Assembly (NCBI RefSeq): GCF_003437535.1
Contig: NZ_QSQT01000006.1
Coordinates: 62,001-126,000 of the forward strand
DNA length: 64,000 nt
DNA from: Phocaeicola plebeius
Lineage (GTDB): Bacteria; Bacteroidota; Bacteroidia; Bacteroidales; Bacteroidaceae
Direction: 5' to 3'
The notes beneath the pieces are model-generated. The model worked only from the letters and a program-made list of their open reading frames with translations, searched no databases and had not been told where the DNA came from. Below are positions 18,835 to 27,461 of the stretch, in pieces (position 1 is the first letter of the stretch; each line of letters opens with the position of its first letter). The position numbers and the translations under genes were made by a program.

Positions 18835-19581
18835 ATGAAAAAGACTGTCATAGAATTGCAAAATATCAAACGGAATTTCCAGGTGGGAGACGAAACAGTC
18901 CATGCCTTGCGCGGAGTTTCATTCAGCATACAGGAAGGAGAATTCGTCACCATCATGGGAACATCCGGTTCAGGAAAATCTACTTTACTGAACACCTTGG
19001 GATGCCTGGATACACCCACCAGCGGAGAGTATCTGCTCGACGGAGTATCCGTACGCACCATGAGCAAGCCGCAAAGGGCAGTATTGCGTAACCGGAAAAT
19101 CGGATTTGTATTCCAGAACTACAACCTGCTGCCGAAAACTACAGCCGTAGAAAATGTGGAACTTCCTCTGATGTACAACAGCTCAGTCAGTGCAGCCGAA
19201 CGTCGTCGGCGTGCCATTGAGGCCTTAACAGCTGTAGGGCTGGCTGACCGCTTGGAACATAAATCCAACCAGATGTCAGGAGGACAGATGCAGCGTGTGG
19301 CCATCGCCCGCGCACTGGTCAACAATCCGGCGGTAATCCTGGCAGACGAGGCTACCGGTAACCTGGATACACGTACTTCATTTGAGATTCTGGTTCTTTT
19401 CCAGAAACTGCACCAGGAAGGACGTACCATTATCTTCGTGACACACAACCCGGAACTGTCACAATACAGCAGCCGGAATATCCGCCTGCGTGACGGACAT
19501 GTCATTGAAGACGTGACCAACCCTCATATTCTGTCAGCAGCAGAAGCATTAGCTGCCCTGCCGAAAAATGACGACGATTGA
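18835..19581 (+). CDS. ABC transporter ATP-binding protein, MacB/LolD type
   Basis: ATPase of the exporter. It has Walker A GTSGSGKSTL (about residues 42-51), a Q-loop (FVFQNYNLLPKTTAVENVELPL), the signature MSGGQMQRVAIARAL and Walker B VILADEATGNLD, followed by the switch histidine (IFVTHNPEL). It has 248 residues. The ATPase and the permease are separate polypeptides, unlike E. coli MacB where they are fused. The start is 12 bases after the adaptor stop, with GGAG upstream. It probably exports a peptide, antibiotic or envelope component; the substrate is unknown. Confidence 0.94.
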   Translation: MKKTVIELQNIKRNFQVGDETVHALRGVSFSIQEGEFVTIMGTSGSGKSTLLNTLGCLDTPTSGEYLLDGVSVRTMSKPQRAVLRNRKIGFVFQNYNLLPKTTAVENVELPLMYNSSVSAAERRRRAIEALTAVGLADRLEHKSNQMSGGQMQRVAIARALVNNPAVILADEATGNLDTRTSFEILVLFQKLHQEGRTIIFVTHNPELSQYSSRNIRLRDGHVIEDVTNPHILSAAEALAALPKNDDD

Positions 19582-19604
19582 CGTGACTAATTAAGAAATG
19601 ACTT

Positions 19605-20825
19605 ATGAACGGAACAAACCTTTTTAAAATAGCTTTCAGAGCTTTGGCCAACAACAAGCTCCGTGCGTTCCTGACCATGTTGGGAATCATCATCGGTGTG
19701 GCTTCTGTCATTGCCATGCTGGCCATCGGACAAGGCTCTAAACGAAGCATCCAGAAGCAGATTTCTGAAATGGGCTCCAACATGATTATGATTCATCCGG
19801 GAGCTGAAATGAGAGGTGGAGTCCGGCAGGACCCTTCGAGCATGCAGACACTGAAACTGGAGAATTATGAAACACTGCGCGACGAGTGTATGTACTTGTC
19901 GGCCATCAGTCCGAATGTATCTGCCTCCGGACAGTTGATTTCGGGTTCCAACAACTACCCTTCTTCTGTCAGCGGAGTCAGCATTGGCTACCTTACAATT
20001 CGCCAGCTTACCGTAGAGCAAGGTGAAATGTTTACTGAAGAGGATATACGTACAGCTGCCAAAGTCTGTGTTATCGGTAAAACAATTGTAGACAACCTGT
20101 TTCCCGACGGTCAGGACCCGATTGGAAAGATTATCCGCTGTAACCAGGTGCCTTTGCGGGTAGTGGGCGTGCTGAAATCCAAAGGATACAACTCTATGGG
20201 CATGGACCAGGACGATGTGGTATTGTCTCCTTACACCACCGTAATGAAACGTTTGCTGGCACAAACTTACCTGAGCGGTATTTTTGCCTCTGCCTTGACG
20301 GAAGACATGACGGAAGAAGCCGTAGATGAAATCACAAATATTTTACGACGTGAACACAAACTGAAAGAAGCAGACGACGATGATTTCACCATACGTACAC
20401 AGCAGGAACTTAGCTCCATGCTGAATACCACAACCGACTTGATGACGACCCTGCTGGCCTGCATTGCCGGAATCTCATTGGTAGTGGGTGGTATTGGTAT
20501 CATGAACATCATGTATGTGAGTGTAACGGAACGTACACGTGAGATCGGACTTCGTATGTCTGTAGGGGCAAGAGGAATTGATATTCTGTCGCAGTTCCTG
20601 ATAGAATCTATCCTGATCAGTATCACCGGAGGTTTGATTGGAGTAATCTTGGGTTGCGGTGCCAGCTTCATCATCAAGAGTGTGGCTCACTGGCCTGTCT
20701 TCATCCAGCCCTGGAGCGTATTGCTCTCGTTTGCCGTCTGTACATTTACCGGTGTATTCTTCGGGTGGTATCCGGCTAAAAAAGCGGCCGACCTTGACCC
20801 GATTGAGGCACTGCGCTATGAATAA
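19605..20825 (+). CDS. ABC transporter permease, MacB/FtsX type
   Basis: Inner-membrane subunit with the MacB topology: one N-terminal helix (LRAFLTMLGIIIGVASVIAMLAIGQG), a periplasmic MacB_PCD domain of about 220 residues, then three C-terminal FtsX helices (LLACIAGISLVVGGIGIMNIMYVSVTERTREIGLR, LIESILISITGGLIGVILGC, WSVLLSFAVCTFTGVFFGWYPAKKAADLDPIEALRYE). The RTREIGLR and DPIEALRYE motifs are standard in this family. It ends the four-gene operon and is followed by a terminator. Confidence 0.94.
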   Translation: MNGTNLFKIAFRALANNKLRAFLTMLGIIIGVASVIAMLAIGQGSKRSIQKQISEMGSNMIMIHPGAEMRGGVRQDPSSMQTLKLENYETLRDECMYLSAISPNVSASGQLISGSNNYPSSVSGVSIGYLTIRQLTVEQGEMFTEEDIRTAAKVCVIGKTIVDNLFPDGQDPIGKIIRCNQVPLRVVGVLKSKGYNSMGMDQDDVVLSPYTTVMKRLLAQTYLSGIFASALTEDMTEEAVDEITNILRREHKLKEADDDDFTIRTQQELSSMLNTTTDLMTTLLACIAGISLVVGGIGIMNIMYVSVTERTREIGLRMSVGARGIDILSQFLIESILISITGGLIGVILGCGASFIIKSVAHWPVFIQPWSVLLSFAVCTFTGVFFGWYPAKKAADLDPIEALRYE

Positions 20826-20864
20826 ATAACGGAACTACTTTGTTCTTCATAACTTTGGTTTCCT

Positions 20865-20930
20865 GTCCGGCTGCCATTCAGCAGTGAATGTTTCCCAACA
20901 TAAACCGCTTGAGGTAGCCGGACTTTTATT
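20865..20930 (+). terminator. Probable terminator of the efflux operon
   Basis: Arms GTCCGGCTGCC (20865-20875) and GGTAGCCGGAC (20913-20923) pair around a 37-base loop and are followed by TTTTATT. The loop is long, so termination is likely but not certain. Confidence 0.6.
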
Positions 20931-20966
20931 AAAAAAAATCGTATCTTTGTTTTAAATCAATTCCGT

Positions 20967-22043
20967 ATGGTTCATATAACTCACAACAAGCACCGCTTAC
21001 TTGAATTAACAATCCACATTATATGCTGGGGATTATTTTTCGGATTTCCACTGTTCTTTACCCAAGATGACAGCGGCAGTATCGACTGGAGAGAGTTTAT
21101 CAACCATTCTGGCGTGTCTCTTTCTTTCTTCGTTATCTTTTATATCAATTACCTGTTATTTATTCCTAAGGTTCTTTTTAAGGAGCATACGGGACAGTTT
21201 ATCCTCTTGAATATCCTCCTTATTTTAGTGGTATCCATTGGACTCCGCTACTGGCATAATATCATAGCCTTTCCTCCCCCGGCTCCACGACGCCCTCATT
21301 TGCCTCCTCAATACATATTTTATATAAGAGACATCACGAGCATGATCTTTACCGTAGGATTAAGTGTAGCCATCCGTATGAGTCTGCGTTGGAGTGCCAC
21401 GGAACTGGAACGCCGTGAAGCAGTGAAAAGCCGGACAGAAGCAGAACTGAAAAACTTGCGCAACCAGCTGAATCCGCATTTTTTGCTCAACACCCTGAAC
21501 AATATTTATGCCCTGACGGCCTTTGATACGGAAAAAGCACAGCAAGCCATCCAAGAGCTCAGTAAACTGCTGCGTTATGTTCTGTATGATAATCAGGAAA
21601 CATTTGTTCCCTTGACTAAAGAGGTGGAATTTATTCAAAACTATATCGAACTCATGCGAATCCGGGTTTCATCTGCAGTCAAAATCAATACAAATTTTCA
21701 AATCCGACCAGACAGCCAAAGCCCGGTAGCTCCGCTGCTGTTTATTTCACTTATTGAAAATGCCTTCAAGCATGGAATCTCTCCTACCGAACCCAGCTTT
21801 ATAGACATTACGCTAACAGAAAAGGATGATGAAATCCATTGCGTAATACGAAATAGCAATTATCCGAAGAACGCAATGGATAAAAGTGGTTCGGGCATCG
21901 GACTGGAACAAGTACGCAAAAGACTGGAACTGCTGTATGCCGGACGCTATGAATGGCACCAGCAAATCAGTTCGAACCAGAAAGAATACAGTTCCATACT
22001 GACCATTAAAATTCCTGACAACAATAAAAAGATACTGCCATGA
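20967..22043 (+). CDS. LytS-type sensor histidine kinase
   Basis: Membrane sensor of a two-component pair. The 358 residues comprise about four membrane helices (near residues 13-32, 50-68, 78-95 and 116-138), a short linker and the His_kinase domain with the phospho-acceptor in LRNQLNPHFLLNTLNNIYAL (His171). The ATPase domain follows (LLFISLIENAFKHGISP, and SGSGIGLEQVRKRLELLY). A TATCTTTG at 20942-20949 fits a -7 element, giving a very short leader. The gene overlaps the response-regulator gene by 4 bases. Its position directly behind the efflux operon suggests, but does not prove, that the pair regulates it. Confidence 0.93.
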   Translation: MVHITHNKHRLLELTIHIICWGLFFGFPLFFTQDDSGSIDWREFINHSGVSLSFFVIFYINYLLFIPKVLFKEHTGQFILLNILLILVVSIGLRYWHNIIAFPPPAPRRPHLPPQYIFYIRDITSMIFTVGLSVAIRMSLRWSATELERREAVKSRTEAELKNLRNQLNPHFLLNTLNNIYALTAFDTEKAQQAIQELSKLLRYVLYDNQETFVPLTKEVEFIQNYIELMRIRVSSAVKINTNFQIRPDSQSPVAPLLFISLIENAFKHGISPTEPSFIDITLTEKDDEIHCVIRNSNYPKNAMDKSGSGIGLEQVRKRLELLYAGRYEWHQQISSNQKEYSSILTIKIPDNNKKILP

Positions 22044-22771
22044 TAGTAAAATGCGCTATTGTCGATGATGAACCTCTGGCACTCGGCCTGCTGGAAAGTT
22101 ATGTAAAGAAAACGCCATCACTCGAGCTGTGTGGTGCATACTCCAGTGCCATTCAGGCTATGGAGCTGCTGACCGAGCATCCCGTGGATCTTATTTTCCT
22201 GGATATTCAAATGCCGGAATTGAACGGACTGGAATTTTCCAAAATCGTCCCAGGAAATACGCGTATCATATTTACCACAGCTTTCGGACAATATGCATTA
22301 GACGGATATAAGGTAAATGCCCTTGACTACCTGCTCAAACCTATCAGCTATACAGATTTTATGAAAGCTGTCAACAAAGCGGTGCAATGGTTTGAACTGC
22401 TTCAAAAGGCCGAAACATCACCAGCTGACATACAATCGTCAGATGACTTGAAGTATATCTATGTGAAAAGTGACTATAAGCTGATTCAAATCGAACTGGA
22501 TAAGATTCTTTACATTGAAGGATTGAAAGACTACATCAAGATACATCTGGAAGATAATCCACGCCCCATACTTTCACTGGTCAGTATGAAAATGATGGAA
22601 GACAAACTACCGGCTAACCGGTTTATCCGGATTCACCGGTCTTTCATTGTGCAAAAACAAAAAATAAAAATCATAGAAAAAGGAAGGATTGTTTTTGGAA
22701 AGGACTACATCCCTATATCGGACAGCTACAAACAAGAGCTCCAAAATTATGTTAACAAACATACTATTTGA
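22040..22771 (+). CDS. LytTR-family response regulator
   Basis: DNA-binding partner of the preceding kinase. Receiver domain residues 1-120, with acidic pocket DDE (residues 9-11) and phospho-acceptor Asp55 in LIFLDIQMPELNG, plus the conserved Lys in LLKPISY. LytTR DNA-binding domain residues about 140-243 (YIYVKSDYKLIQIELDKILYIEGLKDYIKIHL, and NRFIRIHRSFIVQKQKIK). It has 243 residues and overlaps the kinase stop by 4 bases, which implies translational coupling. Confidence 0.94.
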   Translation: MIVKCAIVDDEPLALGLLESYVKKTPSLELCGAYSSAIQAMELLTEHPVDLIFLDIQMPELNGLEFSKIVPGNTRIIFTTAFGQYALDGYKVNALDYLLKPISYTDFMKAVNKAVQWFELLQKAETSPADIQSSDDLKYIYVKSDYKLIQIELDKILYIEGLKDYIKIHLEDNPRPILSLVSMKMMEDKLPANRFIRIHRSFIVQKQKIKIIEKGRIVFGKDYIPISDSYKQELQNYVNKHTI

Positions 22772-22829
22772 GTTTTTGTTGTATTTTCAACCTTTTTTTT
22801 TGAAACAATCGTTTTTTTTACTGTTTTTC

Positions 22830-22861
22830 TTTGGAGACAATCAATCTAAACCCTATATTTG
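22830..22861 (+). promoter_or_regulatory. Strong-looking orphan promoter
   Basis: TTTG (22830-22833), a 20-base spacer and TATATTTG (22854-22861) fit the Bacteroidota consensus exactly. No protein-coding frame follows before an intrinsic terminator at 22940-22981. Confidence 0.75.
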
Positions 22862-22867
22862 TGACGT

Positions 22868-22981
22868 ACATAATAAAACGGAAGTTGTGAAACTTCTTTT
22901 AGAATAGTTTAGTTAAGTCTAGTTTAGTTTTTGTGTTGTGATACTCCTGCTGAAAGTGTTCAGCAGGAGTATCTTTTTTTC
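22868..22981 (+). ncRNA. Candidate small RNA of about 115 nt
   Basis: The segment between the orphan promoter and the intrinsic terminator has no plausible ORF. It would fold into a 5' hairpin (GAAGTT, loop GTGA, AACTTC, 22881-22896), an unpaired A/U stretch with TAGTTTAGTT occurring twice, and the terminator hairpin with a U run. This is the architecture of many independently transcribed bacterial sRNAs. I do not recognise an Rfam family. The 5' end is inferred from the -7 element. Confidence 0.6.
22940..22981 (+). terminator. Intrinsic terminator of the candidate sRNA
   Basis: Perfect 14-base arms GATACTCCTGCTGA (22940-22953) and TCAGCAGGAGTATC (22960-22973) around loop AAGTGT, followed by seven T residues. 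Confidence 0.9.
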
Positions 22982-23089
22982 ATCTGTTTCAAACAAAAAA
23001 ATATGTTTATTAACAAAAACGGAGGAGAAGGATGTTAAAAAACAACAACTTCCGCAAAATGCTTATTCTTACAAATTGTATGACAGAAT

Positions 23090-23635
23090 TCAGGGAATAT
23101 CAATCAGTTTATGGATCTGCAGACTCAGTCGCCACTGAGGATGAGACTTGATATATTCTATGACCTCTGCCGTATTCCGACAAGAACAGGGCTGCAAAAA
23201 ATAAGAAGAAGCCTTTAATTGAAGATAAGGGGATACATCCTGCCCTAAAAAAACCACCTTCACCTCATCCATACGACGGACACGTAACGAAGCACCTAAT
23301 TTGGGAGAACAGGTAACCCAGTCAATCGACTCCGGAAGTACACATGTGCCATTCGTTTCAATGCAAACGTATTTTCCAGCCTTATGCAAGGCAGCAACTA
23401 AATCTTCATCCACCCAAAGTCCCGGCTCACCACCTGTCAAAATTACCGTCTTGCAGGGATATTGACAGACTTGTTCCAGTATCTCTTCATCCGACATCAT
23501 GACTCCTTCTTTATGGCGCGTGTCACAAAACTCACATTTTAAATTACATCCCGAAAAACGGACAAAGACGGCAGGTGTACCCACATGGAAGCCTTCCCCC
23601 TGAAGGCTATAAAATATCTCATTAATCTTTTTCAT
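23090..23635 (-). CDS. queE: 7-carboxy-7-deazaguanine synthase (radical SAM)
   Basis: Converts 6-carboxytetrahydropterin to 7-carboxy-7-deazaguanine in queuosine (tRNA) and deazapurine synthesis. The 181-residue protein has the family start INEIFYSLQGEGFHVGTPAVFVRFSGCNLKCEFCDT with the iron-sulphur cluster cysteines in a CxxxCxxC motif (Cys30, Cys34, Cys37) and the SAM-binding TGGEPGL. It is shorter than many QueE proteins, but both ends look natural. It overlaps queD by 14 bases, as expected for consecutive steps of the pathway. Confidence 0.95.
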   Translation of the reverse strand: MKKINEIFYSLQGEGFHVGTPAVFVRFSGCNLKCEFCDTRHKEGVMMSDEEILEQVCQYPCKTVILTGGEPGLWVDEDLVAALHKAGKYVCIETNGTCVLPESIDWVTCSPKLGASLRVRRMDEVKVVFLGQDVSPYLQLKASSYFLQPCSCRNTAEVIEYIKSHPQWRLSLQIHKLIDIP

Positions 23636-23954
23636 AAATCACCCGATTACCTTCAGACTCACACACTTCCACCTTTACACAATGGGGTACTTGCTCACAA
23701 ATCCACCGGGCAATATTTTCGGCCGTAGGATTACAAGGAAGCACATCGTTCAGATTCTTATGGTCAAGCTGCCCTTTTACCACTTCCTTTATATGCGTAA
23801 AATCAACTACCATACCATCTTCATTCAATTGCTCTGCCTGACAATATACGGTGATAATCCAATTGTGACCATGCAGGTTTTCACACTTGCTCTCATAAGA
23901 AAGTTTCAGGCGATGTGAAGCCGAAATTTCCATGCGTTTAATTACTGTATACAT
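23622..23954 (-). CDS. queD: 6-carboxy-5,6,7,8-tetrahydropterin synthase
   Basis: Makes the substrate of QueE from dihydroneopterin triphosphate. In 110 residues the zinc ligands are His14, His28 and His30 (SASHRL and NLHGHNW) and the catalytic cysteine is Cys24 (SKCENLHGH). The VVDFTHIKEVVKGQLDHKNLND segment and C-terminal CESEGNRVIYE are typical of QueD. It is the first gene of the queD-queE pair. Confidence 0.95.
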   Translation of the reverse strand: MYTVIKRMEISASHRLKLSYESKCENLHGHNWIITVYCQAEQLNEDGMVVDFTHIKEVVKGQLDHKNLNDVLPCNPTAENIARWICEQVPHCVKVEVCESEGNRVIYEKD

Positions 23955-24110
23955 AACTTTTTGATTTTTAAAAGATTAAAAAACACTGCATTTAATGTCA
24001 CCTCAATGCAACGACAAAGGTAAAAAGAATTATCTGATAGAAAAAATCCATTCGCAAAGATTTGACACCCACGAAATCTCACAAATTTTAATAAAATCCA
24101 CAACAAATAT

Positions 24111-24141
24111 TTTTGATTTTCCAACCAATACAGTATATTTG
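24111..24141 (+). promoter_or_regulatory. Promoter of the zapA operon
   Basis: TTTTG (24111-24115), an 18-base spacer and TATATTTG (24134-24141). The ATG of the first gene follows 22 bases later. The reading frame extends upstream to 24113, but that start would lie inside the promoter. Confidence 0.6.
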
Positions 24142-24163
24142 TATACACATTTTTGATATACGA

Positions 24164-24457
24164 ATGACGGAAGAGGACAAAAAACTGTTACATACTTTCG
24201 AAGGCAAACTCAGACAATTGCTGTTTCTTTATGAAGAGTTGAAAAAAGAAAACCTCTCATTGAGAAATGAAATTGACAGAAAGAGTGCAGAAATAGCCCA
24301 ATTGGAATGTAATAATAAAGAATTGGAAGCCAAGTATATCAACTTGAAAAACGCCCGCATACTCAGTATCAACGACAATGACCTCCGCGATACGAAACAA
24401 AGACTGGCGAAACTTGTGCGTGAAGTCGATAAATGCATCGCTTTGCTGAATGAATAA
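24164..24457 (+). CDS. Small coiled-coil protein encoded before zapA
   Basis: A 97-residue protein made almost entirely of charged heptad-like helix (EGKLRQLLFLYEELKKENLSLRNEIDRKSAEIAQLECNNKELEAKYINLKNA, residues about 11-65). A second helix near the end, DTKQRLAKLVREVDKCIALLNE, is the most ordered-looking part. There is no signal peptide or membrane segment. It is 24 bases ahead of zapA. The genomic position, the size and the ZapB-like coiled-coil character suggest a partner in Z-ring control, but I do not recognise it by sequence and the role is inference. Confidence 0.8.
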   Translation: MTEEDKKLLHTFEGKLRQLLFLYEELKKENLSLRNEIDRKSAEIAQLECNNKELEAKYINLKNARILSINDNDLRDTKQRLAKLVREVDKCIALLNE

Positions 24458-24481
24458 CAATGCGGTAAAGTATATACTTTT

Positions 24482-24787
24482 ATGGACGAAAAAAAGAGAT
24501 TTAATCTACTAATTGACAACGAACGGTATCCTGTGTCCATACTCCCTGCGGAAGAGGAAGCTTACCGGGAAGCTGCCAAACAGATTAACTATAAACTGAA
24601 TAAATATCGCAGTGCTTTTCCTGAATTCAACAGTATACAACACTGGAAGATGGTGGCACTTGATTTGGCGTATGAAAATATATCCATGAAAGGAAGAAAT
24701 GACACCCGACCTTATATGGAAAAACTTAAAGAACTGGAAGAGGATATTGAAAGATGTATCCAACCTGACCGGGGCGAAGGTTTATAG
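24482..24787 (+). CDS. zapA: Cell division protein ZapA
   Basis: Cytoplasmic FtsZ-bundling factor. The 101-residue protein has the ZapA globular part (FNLLIDNERYPVSILPAEEEAYREAAKQINYKLNKYRSAFP, residues 6-45) and a C-terminal helix (HWKMVALDLAYENISMKG onward) that forms the dimer coiled coil in the family. It is followed by a terminator and then rny, a conserved arrangement as far as I recall. Confidence 0.88.
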   Translation: MDEKKRFNLLIDNERYPVSILPAEEEAYREAAKQINYKLNKYRSAFPEFNSIQHWKMVALDLAYENISMKGRNDTRPYMEKLKELEEDIERCIQPDRGEGL

Positions 24788-24810
24788 AAAGATATTATAA
24801 CAGGAAATTC

Positions 24811-24867
24811 ACGCATAAGCTTTATTCGAAGGGATTTTCCCAACGGATGAGTTTATGCGTTTTTTTA
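24811..24867 (+). terminator. Terminator between zapA and rny
   Basis: Arms ACGCATAA (24811-24818) and TTATGCGT (24853-24860) enclose a 34-base loop that can form an inner GGGA/TCCC stem, followed by TTTTTT. The T run overlaps the region where an upstream in-frame ATG for rny (24855) lies, which argues against that start. Confidence 0.75.
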
Positions 24868-24890
24868 TTTATATACTTAAATTAATTATA

Positions 24891-26426
24891 ATGTTGACGA
24901 CAGTAATACTAACAATTGTGGCCTTCCTGGTGGGAGGGGCATTGTCGTATGGATTCTTTAAGTACGGCTTAAAGACAAAATATGACACAATTATCAAAGA
25001 AGCCGAAACTGAAGCTGAAGTAATCAAGAAGAACAAGCTTCTGGAAGTAAAGGAAAAATTCTTGAATAAAAAAGCGGATTTGGAAAAAGAGGTTGCCCAG
25101 CGTAATCAGAAAATCCAGCAAGCTGAGAATAAGTTAAAGCAACGCGAAATGGTGCTCAACCAGAAGAACGAAGAACTTCAGCGTAAACGCAATGAAACAG
25201 AAGCGATCAAAGAAAATCTGGATGCTCAGCTGGTAATTATTGAAAAGAAGAAAGAGGAATTAGATAACCTTCAGGCACAGGAAAGAGAAAAACTGGAAAC
25301 AATCTCAGGCCTGTCAGCTGAAGAAGCAAAAGAACGCTTGGTGGAATCACTGAAGGAAGAAGCGAAGACACAAGCGCAGTCTTACATCAATGACATCATG
25401 GACGATGCCAAGCTTACCGCAAACCGTGAAGCGAAACGTATCGTAATTCAGTCTATTCAGAGAGTGGCTACTGAAACTGCCATTGAAAACTCTGTCACTG
25501 TATTCCACATTGAATCGGATGAAATCAAAGGACGCATCATCGGACGTGAAGGACGTAATATCCGCGCACTGGAAGCCGCTACAGGTGTAGAGATTGTAGT
25601 GGATGACACACCGGAAGCAATCGTACTTTCAGCCTTTGACCCGGTACGCCGCGAAATTGCACGTCTGGCTTTGCATCAGCTGGTAACTGACGGTCGTATT
25701 CACCCGGCACGTATTGAAGAAGTGGTTGCAAAAGTACGCAAGCAAGTGGAAGACGAAATCATTGAAACAGGTAAACGTACTACAATCGACCTGGGTATCC
25801 ACGGATTGCATCCTGAACTGATTCGTATTATCGGTAAAATGAAATACCGCTCTTCATACGGACAAAATCTTTTGCAGCATGCACGTGAGACAGCTAACTT
25901 GTGCGCAGTAATGGCTTCTGAATTAGGTCTGAACCCGAAAAAAGCAAAACGTGCCGGACTGCTACATGATATTGGTAAGGTGCCCGATGAAGAACCGGAA
26001 TTGCCACACGCACTGTTGGGCATGAAATTGGCTGAAAAGTACAAAGAAAAAGCAGATATCTGCAATGCCATTGGTGCACACCACGACGAAGTAGAAATGA
26101 CCAGCCTTCTGGCTCCTATCGTACAAGTATGTGACGCTATCTCTGGTGCACGTCCGGGAGCACGCCGGGAAATTGTAGAGGCTTACATCAAACGTCTGAA
26201 TGACCTCGAACAATTGGCTATGTCTTATCCGGGTGTAACCAAGACTTACGCTATCCAGGCTGGTCGTGAGTTGCGTGTCATTGTCGGTGCCGACAAGATT
26301 GACGACAAACAGACAGAAAGCTTATCAACTGAAATCGCCAAGAAGATTCAGGACGAAATGACTTATCCGGGACAAGTTAAGATTACGGTTATCCGTGAAA
26401 CCCGCGCAGTCAGCTTCGCAAAATAA
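24891..26426 (+). CDS. rny: Ribonuclease Y
   Basis: Membrane-anchored endoribonuclease that initiates mRNA turnover. From the ATG at 24891 it has 511 residues: an N-terminal anchor ([21 protein letters not shown]), a long coiled coil (about residues 25-180), a KH RNA-binding domain ([48 protein letters not shown]) and an HD domain ([25 protein letters not shown]), with C-terminal [20 protein letters not shown]. The in-frame ATG at 24855 lies in the preceding terminator and adds a non-family extension, so it is rejected. Confidence 0.96.
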   Translation: MLTTVILTIVAFLVGGALSYGFFKYGLKTKYDTIIKEAETEAEVIKKNKLLEVKEKFLNKKADLEKEVAQRNQKIQQAENKLKQREMVLNQKNEELQRKRNETEAIKENLDAQLVIIEKKKEELDNLQAQEREKLETISGLSAEEAKERLVESLKEEAKTQAQSYINDIMDDAKLTANREAKRIVIQSIQRVATETAIENSVTVFHIESDEIKGRIIGREGRNIRALEAATGVEIVVDDTPEAIVLSAFDPVRREIARLALHQLVTDGRIHPARIEEVVAKVRKQVEDEIIETGKRTTIDLGIHGLHPELIRIIGKMKYRSSYGQNLLQHARETANLCAVMASELGLNPKKAKRAGLLHDIGKVPDEEPELPHALLGMKLAEKYKEKADICNAIGAHHDEVEMTSLLAPIVQVCDAISGARPGARREIVEAYIKRLNDLEQLAMSYPGVTKTYAIQAGRELRVIVGADKIDDKQTESLSTEIAKKIQDEMTYPGQVKITVIRETRAVSFAK

Positions 26427-26436
26427 ATAATAAAAA

Positions 26437-26466
26437 AATCCGGAAGTTCATTCCGGATTTTTTTAT
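26437..26466. terminator. Bidirectional terminator between rny and the patatin gene
   Basis: AATCCGGAA and TTCCGGATT arms around a short loop, preceded by A residues and followed by T residues, so it can serve both convergent genes. Confidence 0.85.
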
Positions 26467-26469
26467 GTC

Positions 26470-27327
26470 CTATACTTTCAAATAAGGTGTCAACACTTTC
26501 TCCGCACAGGCATATCCTTCCTCATATAATTCGGTCAGTTTCTTAATATCCTTCTCGATACGATTCACCACCACTTTCTTTTCCGGCCGAATCGCTATGA
26601 TACGTCCTTCATCTTCTAATTTTTCGACCATCTCCAATTGCTCATTATACACCGCACAGCGTCGGCTAAGCACTAACCTCAGCCGAGGATAACGGCGATA
26701 AATGAACCGGGGAACCCGAATATCTTTTTCAGTCTTACGATAGCCTCTGTTACGAGTGAGAACTACTACATTCTTTTCATAGCCCTGACTCATGGCCCGC
26801 AAGACAGGTATAGAATCAACAATACCTCCATCGAGCATAGGACGCCCATCTACATACGTAATCGGACAGACATACGGAAGACTGCTTGAAGCTTTGGCAA
26901 TATCCACCAATCTCCAGCCATCCCGGTTTTCTTTCTCTTCCAGATAACAAGCCCTTCCCGTCACGCAATTGGTCGTTACCATTTCAAAACGGGCAGGATT
27001 ATTAAAATAGGCTTGAAAATCGTAGGGAAGAATCTTGGTGGGAAACAAGTCATAAAGCAAATGCTGATCCAGAATACTATGCTGATACCAGAGGTATTTC
27101 AAACCGATATAATGATATTCTGCCAGCATATCGATGTTGCTAAACTTTGCCCGCCCTCGCTGATGAGACATATACGACAATCCGTTACAAGCTCCTGCTG
27201 ACACACCTATCACATAAGGGAACTGCATGTGGTGATCCATCATGAAATCCAAGACTCCACAAGTAAACACCCCTCGCATACCTCCTCCTTCGAGAACCAA
27301 CCCTGTTTTTTGCAAATCCAGATTCAT
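26470..27327 (-). CDS. Patatin-like phospholipase family protein
   Basis: Probable cytoplasmic lipid acyl hydrolase with a Ser-Asp dyad. The oxyanion loop is GGGMRG (residues 14-19), the nucleophile elbow is GVSAG (Ser43) and the acid is in DGG (Asp166). It has 285 residues and no signal peptide. The C-terminal part (IAIRPEKKVVVNRIEKDIKKLTELYEEGYACAEKVL) resembles the YjjU-type bacterial patatins. All catalytic residues are intact; the substrate is unknown. Confidence 0.9.
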   Translation of the reverse strand: MNLDLQKTGLVLEGGGMRGVFTCGVLDFMMDHHMQFPYVIGVSAGACNGLSYMSHQRGRAKFSNIDMLAEYHYIGLKYLWYQHSILDQHLLYDLFPTKILPYDFQAYFNNPARFEMVTTNCVTGRACYLEEKENRDGWRLVDIAKASSSLPYVCPITYVDGRPMLDGGIVDSIPVLRAMSQGYEKNVVVLTRNRGYRKTEKDIRVPRFIYRRYPRLRLVLSRRCAVYNEQLEMVEKLEDEGRIIAIRPEKKVVVNRIEKDIKKLTELYEEGYACAEKVLTPYLKV

Positions 27328-27412
27328 ACGACCTCAGTTTTTAAAGTAATCTTGGTAATTGCAAATATATGTTTTTCCATTACACCGCAGCCATTTTTTC
27401 TATTTTATTTAC

Positions 27413-27420
27413 TACATTTG
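27413..27420 (+). promoter_or_regulatory. Probable -7 element of the aminopeptidase P gene
   Basis: TACATTTG fits the -7 consensus, but a clear -33 TTTG is not seen. The start codon lies about 41 bases downstream. Confidence 0.4.
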
Positions 27421-27461
27421 CAACATTATTTTCACAAACATTACATCAAAAAGAAATAACT

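Noticed and set aside
23033-23152. Short ORF behind a GGAGGAGAAGG-like site, running into the 3' end of queE on the opposite strand
   Set aside because: Only 39 codons, overlaps a conserved gene in antisense, no recognisable features, and Bacteroidales do not rely on strong Shine-Dalgarno sites.
24788-24867. 6S RNA gene next to zapA, as in enterobacteria
   Set aside because: The gap is only about 100 bases and is explained by a terminator. No long bulged hairpin of 6S type is present.
24855-24890. Earlier in-frame start for RNase Y
   Set aside because: It lies within the T run of the zapA terminator and adds residues not seen at the start of RNase Y. The start at 24891 gives the expected anchor helix.
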